The notes under the pieces: generated by a model
Database searches by the model: none
What the model saw: only the letters and a program-made list of their open reading frames with translations
What the model was told of the DNA's origin: nothing
Position numbers and translations under genes: made by a program
Shown here: piece by piece, positions 4,384-6,864 of the stretch
How positions within the stretch are numbered: position 1 is the first letter of the stretch
Layout: each line of letters starts with the position of its first letter
From: CAZAMT01 sp964486145
GTDB taxonomy: Bacteria; Bacteroidota; Bacteroidia; Bacteroidales; JAAAOM01
NCBI GenBank assembly: GCA_964486145.1
Contig: CAZAMT010000222.1
Coordinates: 1-6,864 of the forward strand
Direction of reading: 5' to 3'
Length of the DNA: 6,864 nucleotides

Positions 4384-5820
4384 ATGAAAGAGATTACGGA
4401 AAAAATATCGGAATTGTTTACAAAATGGAGCAGTAATTCACCAAAAGAAATATCTCTCTTGCCTTCATCCGGCTCATACCGGAAATATTTTCGTTGTTCT
4501 GATGACAGAAATACGGCGATCGCCGCATGGAATGAAGATATTCGTGAAAACAAAGCCTTTTTGTCGTTTACCAGCCATTTTCTGTCAAAGGGACTTCATG
4601 TACCCGGAATTTACGGGATTAACGCGGGTTCAAAATGTTATCTTTTACAGGATTTGGGTGATGTAACATTGCATCAATTCTTGTTCAGAAGAGATTCCGT
4701 CATTATGGATACCGATGAAAACCGAAAACTATATGAAGATGTTTTACGGGAACTTGTGAAATTCCAGGTGCTGGGTAATGAAGGGCTTGATTATTCCCTT
4801 TGTTATCCACGGCCAGCTTTTGATGCGCAATCGATGCAATGGGATTTGAATTATTTTAAATACAATTTCCTGAAATTTATGCACGTACTGTTTGATGAAC
4901 AAAAACTGGAAGATGATTTTCAGAAACTAATTCCGTTTCTTCTTCAAACAAATACCGACTTTTTCATGTATCGTGATTTTCAGTCGCGAAACATTATGAT
5001 ACATCATAATCTTCCATATTTTATCGACTACCACGGTGGACGAAAAGGTGCTCCACAGTATGATCTGGCTTCCATCCTCTTTGAATCAAAAACGAACCTG
5101 CCAAATACACTACGTCAGCACCTGCTTCAGTTTTACATGGCAGAAATTTCGCGATACCATAAAATCCGGGAGAAGTCCTTTGGAAAAATTTATTACGGCT
5201 ATGCGCTCATGAGAATTTTACAAGCATTGGGTGCCTACGGATTCAGGGGATTGCATGAACAAAAAGCATTGTTCATACAAAGCATACCAAAAGGAATAGA
5301 TAATCTGAATCATATTCTTCAAAAACTCTCAGGTGTCATTGATCTTTCTGAACTCAACAGATGTGCTGAACAGCTTAATAATATTAAGCAATTAAAATAC
5401 CATGCAACACTGGATAAAAAACTTACTGTAACCGTTGTAAGTTTTTCATATAAAAAGCAAAAACCTCTTGATTTAACCGGAAACGGAGGTGGGTTTATGT
5501 TCGATTGCCGAAGCCTGCCAAACCCGGGAAGATATAGTGAATACAAAACTTTGACAGGTAAAGATCAATCAGTAATTCAATTTCTTGAAAAATCTGTAGA
5601 AGTAGAAGAATTTCTCAATCATGCTTTTGCAATTATTGATAAAACAGTAGAAAATTATCTTGAACGAAATTTTTCAAACCTCATGGTTTCCTTTGGCTGC
5701 ACGGGAGGACAGCATCGGTCTGTTTATTCTGCCGAGCAATTGAAGAAACATTTGAACCATCGCAACAACATTTATGTTAAGATACAACATTTGGAATTAC
5801 CCGGTCATGTCCAAAGTTGA
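4384..5820 (+). CDS. APH-like sugar kinase fused to a RapZ C-terminal domain
   Basis: Two domains are visible in 478 residues. Residues about 1-310 form an aminoglycoside-phosphotransferase-type kinase: S-G-S-Y-R-K-Y-F-R at 29-37 in the nucleotide-binding lobe, the catalytic loop Y-R-D-F-Q-S-R-N at 196-203 (Asp198 base, Asn203) and the metal-binding F-I-D-Y at 213-216 (Asp215), followed by Q-Y-D-L-A-S. The R-D-F-x-S-R-N loop is closest to AmgK-type N-acetylmuramate/N-acetylglucosamine kinases. Residues about 346-470 match the C-terminal domain of RapZ: S-F-S-Y-K-K, F-D-C-R-S-L-P-N-P-G-R (373-383), L-T-G-K-D and the signature GCTGGQHRSV (438-447), the glucosamine-6-phosphate-sensing loop in E. 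coli RapZ. The P-loop NTPase domain of classical RapZ is absent. With the MurU-like gene downstream, a kinase for amino-sugar salvage is likely; substrate and any RNA role are inferred. The ATG at 4384 leads directly into the kinase fold. Confidence 0.9.
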   Translation: MKEITEKISELFTKWSSNSPKEISLLPSSGSYRKYFRCSDDRNTAIAAWNEDIRENKAFLSFTSHFLSKGLHVPGIYGINAGSKCYLLQDLGDVTLHQFLFRRDSVIMDTDENRKLYEDVLRELVKFQVLGNEGLDYSLCYPRPAFDAQSMQWDLNYFKYNFLKFMHVLFDEQKLEDDFQKLIPFLLQTNTDFFMYRDFQSRNIMIHHNLPYFIDYHGGRKGAPQYDLASILFESKTNLPNTLRQHLLQFYMAEISRYHKIREKSFGKIYYGYALMRILQALGAYGFRGLHEQKALFIQSIPKGIDNLNHILQKLSGVIDLSELNRCAEQLNNIKQLKYHATLDKKLTVTVVSFSYKKQKPLDLTGNGGGFMFDCRSLPNPGRYSEYKTLTGKDQSVIQFLEKSVEVEEFLNHAFAIIDKTVENYLERNFSNLMVSFGCTGGQHRSVYSAEQLKKHLNHRNNIYVKIQHLELPGHVQS

Positions 5821-5832
5821 ATTATACCCCTA

Positions 5833-5840
5833 TAAATTTG
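5833..5840 (+). promoter_or_regulatory. Candidate internal -7 element before the small Cys protein and murU-like gene
   Basis: TAAATTTG matches TAnnTTTG exactly in the 41-nt gap after the kinase stop, 21 bp before the ATG at 5862. The closest TTG (5817-5819) is 13 bp upstream, shorter than usual. It may let the last two genes be transcribed apart from the kinase gene. Confidence 0.35.
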
Positions 5841-5861
5841 AACTCTGAATCTTAAAACTTT

Positions 5862-5996
5862 ATGAGCAAAACAATGTGCAAGATGTCTGATAAGGACAGA
5901 AAAAAAGAACGGAAAAAAGAAGTGAAATTTACCTGCAAATCATGTGGCGCAAAGGCAAAAAAGGAAAAAAAACTATGTAAACCGGTAAAAATATAA
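5862..5996 (+). CDS. 44-residue lysine-rich four-cysteine protein (zinc-ribbon-like)
   Basis: A complete small gene runs from ATG 5862 to TAA 5994-5996. The product is highly basic, about 40% Lys/Arg, with four cysteines at residues 6, 25, 28 and 39. The central F-T-C-K-S-C-G-A-K-A motif gives a CxxC knuckle, and Cys39 in L-C-K-P could supply a further ligand, as in a minimal zinc ribbon. The charge suggests nucleic-acid or ribosome binding, but no function is known to me. It lies 41 nt after the kinase-RapZ gene and only 6 nt before the nucleotidyltransferase ATG, so co-translation with the latter is likely. Similar short K-rich CxxC proteins occur in Bacteroidota by recollection. The main doubt is its size; the tight spacing and clean start and stop favour a real gene. 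Confidence 0.7.
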   Translation: MSKTMCKMSDKDRKKERKKEVKFTCKSCGAKAKKEKKLCKPVKI

Positions 5997-6002
5997 TCTC
6001 CG

Positions 6003-6740
6003 ATGAAAGGAATGATACTTGCTGCCGGCATTGGTTCCCGGCTTCGCCCCATTACAGATAAAATCCCAAAAGCATTGTTGCAGGTGCACGACCGGCCTTT
6101 GCTGGACTATGCAATATGTTACTTGCGCAAATCTGGAATCCGGGAAATCATTATCAACATCCATCACCACGCGGAGCAAATTGTTGCATTTATTGAGAAA
6201 CAAAATTACCTCGATCTTCACATTGAATTTTCGGATGAAAGAGACAAACTTCTTGATACAGGCGGTGCAATAAAAAAAGCTTCATGGTTTTTTAAGGGAG
6301 AGGATGATTTTCTTCTTATGGCTTCGGATGTTATTACCAATGTCGACCTGTGCGAATTTATTCAAGCCCATCGCCAGTCAAAGGCAGATGTAACACTTGC
6401 AGTTAAAGACAGAGAAACCAGCCGCAGTTTGCTTTTCGATGACAGTGGGCGCTTAGCTGGTTGGAGAGATAACCAAACCGGCGAATTGAAATTTACGGGC
6501 GAAAGAAAATCATATTCTTTCGATGCTGGTTTCAGCGGTCTGCATATCATTTCAACACACATGCTTGAACACATGCCGGACGAAGTTTTCTCAATCACTG
6601 AATTTTATTTAGATATTGGTGACAAATTTTCGATTCAGGCATTCCGACATGATAAAAATACTTGGTTAGAATTTGGAAGAATATCCAGGATTCGTCAAAT
6701 AGAACAATCCGAAACCATAAGTAAAATCGTTGATTGGTAA
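6003..6740 (+). CDS. MurU-like sugar-1-phosphate nucleotidyltransferase
   Basis: The 245-residue protein is a complete NTP_transferase-fold enzyme that would join a nucleotide to a sugar-1-phosphate, releasing pyrophosphate. The signature A-A-G-I-G-S-R-L-R-P-I-T-D-K-I-P-K-A-L spans residues 7-25 and binds the triphosphate; D-T-G-G-A-I at 85-90 contacts the base and sugar; Asp109 in M-A-S-D-V sits where the metal-binding Asp is expected; Y-S-F-D-A-G-F-S-G-L-H (171-181) lines the sugar pocket. Length and architecture fit MurU (N-acetylmuramate-1-phosphate uridylyltransferase) better than the longer GlmU or RmlA. Near the C-terminus the usual W-x-D-x-G is W-L-E-F-G (221-225), so a second metal ligand may be Glu. 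It follows the small Cys protein by 6 nt, and with the kinase upstream completes a kinase/nucleotidyltransferase pair. UDP-amino-sugar synthesis is inferred; other sugars are possible. Confidence 0.9.
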   Translation: MKGMILAAGIGSRLRPITDKIPKALLQVHDRPLLDYAICYLRKSGIREIIINIHHHAEQIVAFIEKQNYLDLHIEFSDERDKLLDTGGAIKKASWFFKGEDDFLLMASDVITNVDLCEFIQAHRQSKADVTLAVKDRETSRSLLFDDSGRLAGWRDNQTGELKFTGERKSYSFDAGFSGLHIISTHMLEHMPDEVFSITEFYLDIGDKFSIQAFRHDKNTWLEFGRISRIRQIEQSETISKIVDW

Positions 6741-6812
6741 AAAATCCTATTTAAATTGAAAACAAATTATTATTTTTTGCTGTTGATTTGATACTTAGAA
6801 ACAATTTAGAAT

Positions 6813-6864
6813 ATGAAACAGACCATCCGCCAATTGTCGGACAAGTTATCTGAGATAATTACTG
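6813..6864 (+). CDS. N-terminus of a protein cut by the window edge, possibly an M20-family amidohydrolase
   Basis: An ATG at 6813 opens a frame with 17 codons to the window edge: M-K-Q-T-I-R-Q-L-S-D-K-L-S-E-I-I-T. The amphipathic helix with L-S-x-x-L-x-E-I-I is how many Bacteroidota M20-family peptidases/amidohydrolases begin, ahead of an R-R-H-L-H-x-x-P-E-L motif that would lie just beyond the window. That resemblance is weak evidence. The 72-nt AT-rich gap after the murU-like gene includes TATTTTTTG (6771-6779), one base longer than a good -7 element, so the gene may have its own promoter or be read through from the operon. Confidence 0.5.
   Translation, partial: MKQTIRQLSDKLSEIIT

Noticed and set aside
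5319..5546. Minus-strand frame inside the RapZ-domain region
   Set aside because: Antisense to strongly conserved RapZ motifs; no start context or recognisable product.
6019..6273. Alternative plus-strand frame inside the nucleotidyltransferase gene
   Set aside because: It overlaps the nucleotidyltransferase signature in the correct frame and shows no protein-like pattern.
1..6864. CRISPR array, tRNA or complete insertion sequence
   Set aside because: No regularly spaced repeats, cloverleaf-like segments or transposase motifs were seen on either strand.

Overview
The window looks like a chromosomal segment of a Bacteroidota bacterium, probably a free-living or gut Bacteroidales/Marinilabiliales-like lineage (the order is inference). 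The reasons are low-to-moderate GC, near absence of Shine-Dalgarno sequences, repeated matches to the Bacteroidota -7 promoter element TAnnTTTG ahead of genes, and a protein set typical of the phylum: a GH29 fucosidase, a DUF3859-like protein, and an aminoglycoside-phosphotransferase-like kinase fused to a RapZ C-terminal domain.

Layout. Positions 1-399 hold the C-terminal end of a GH29 alpha-L-fucosidase. Positions 400-610 are non-coding and carry a compact double-hairpin, near-palindromic element (415-487). Positions 611-997 are a remnant of a uroporphyrinogen-decarboxylase-family gene, lacking its N-terminal half or more and running at its 3' end into a TTTAGGGG direct repeat. mnmA (tRNA 2-thiouridylase) follows at 1160-2341 with its own promoter. 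It converges on, and overlaps by 21 bp, a DMT/EamA-family transporter on the minus strand (2321-3253). A short divergent intergenic region then leads to a DUF3859-like gene (3346-3759). That gene meets, with overlapping stop codons, an orphan acidic protein of unknown function on the minus strand (3756-4211).

The right third is the most interesting part. It reads as a probable operon of three plus-strand genes: a sugar-kinase-like protein fused to the RapZ C-terminal domain (4384-5820), a 44-residue lysine-rich four-cysteine protein (5862-5996), and a MurU-like nucleotidyltransferase (6003-6740). The kinase/nucleotidyltransferase pair resembles the AmgK-MurU route, which phosphorylates an N-acetylated amino sugar at the anomeric position and then makes the UDP-sugar, so a role in cell-wall amino-sugar salvage is the leading inference. 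In enterobacteria RapZ senses glucosamine-6-phosphate through the same C-terminal domain, so this fusion may put an amino-sugar sensor on the kinase itself. The window ends 17 codons into another plus-strand gene that may encode an M20-family amidohydrolase.

No tRNA, rRNA, CRISPR array, complete insertion sequence or integrase is visible. No gene-free stretch exceeds 300 bases; the longest are 400-610 and 4212-4383.
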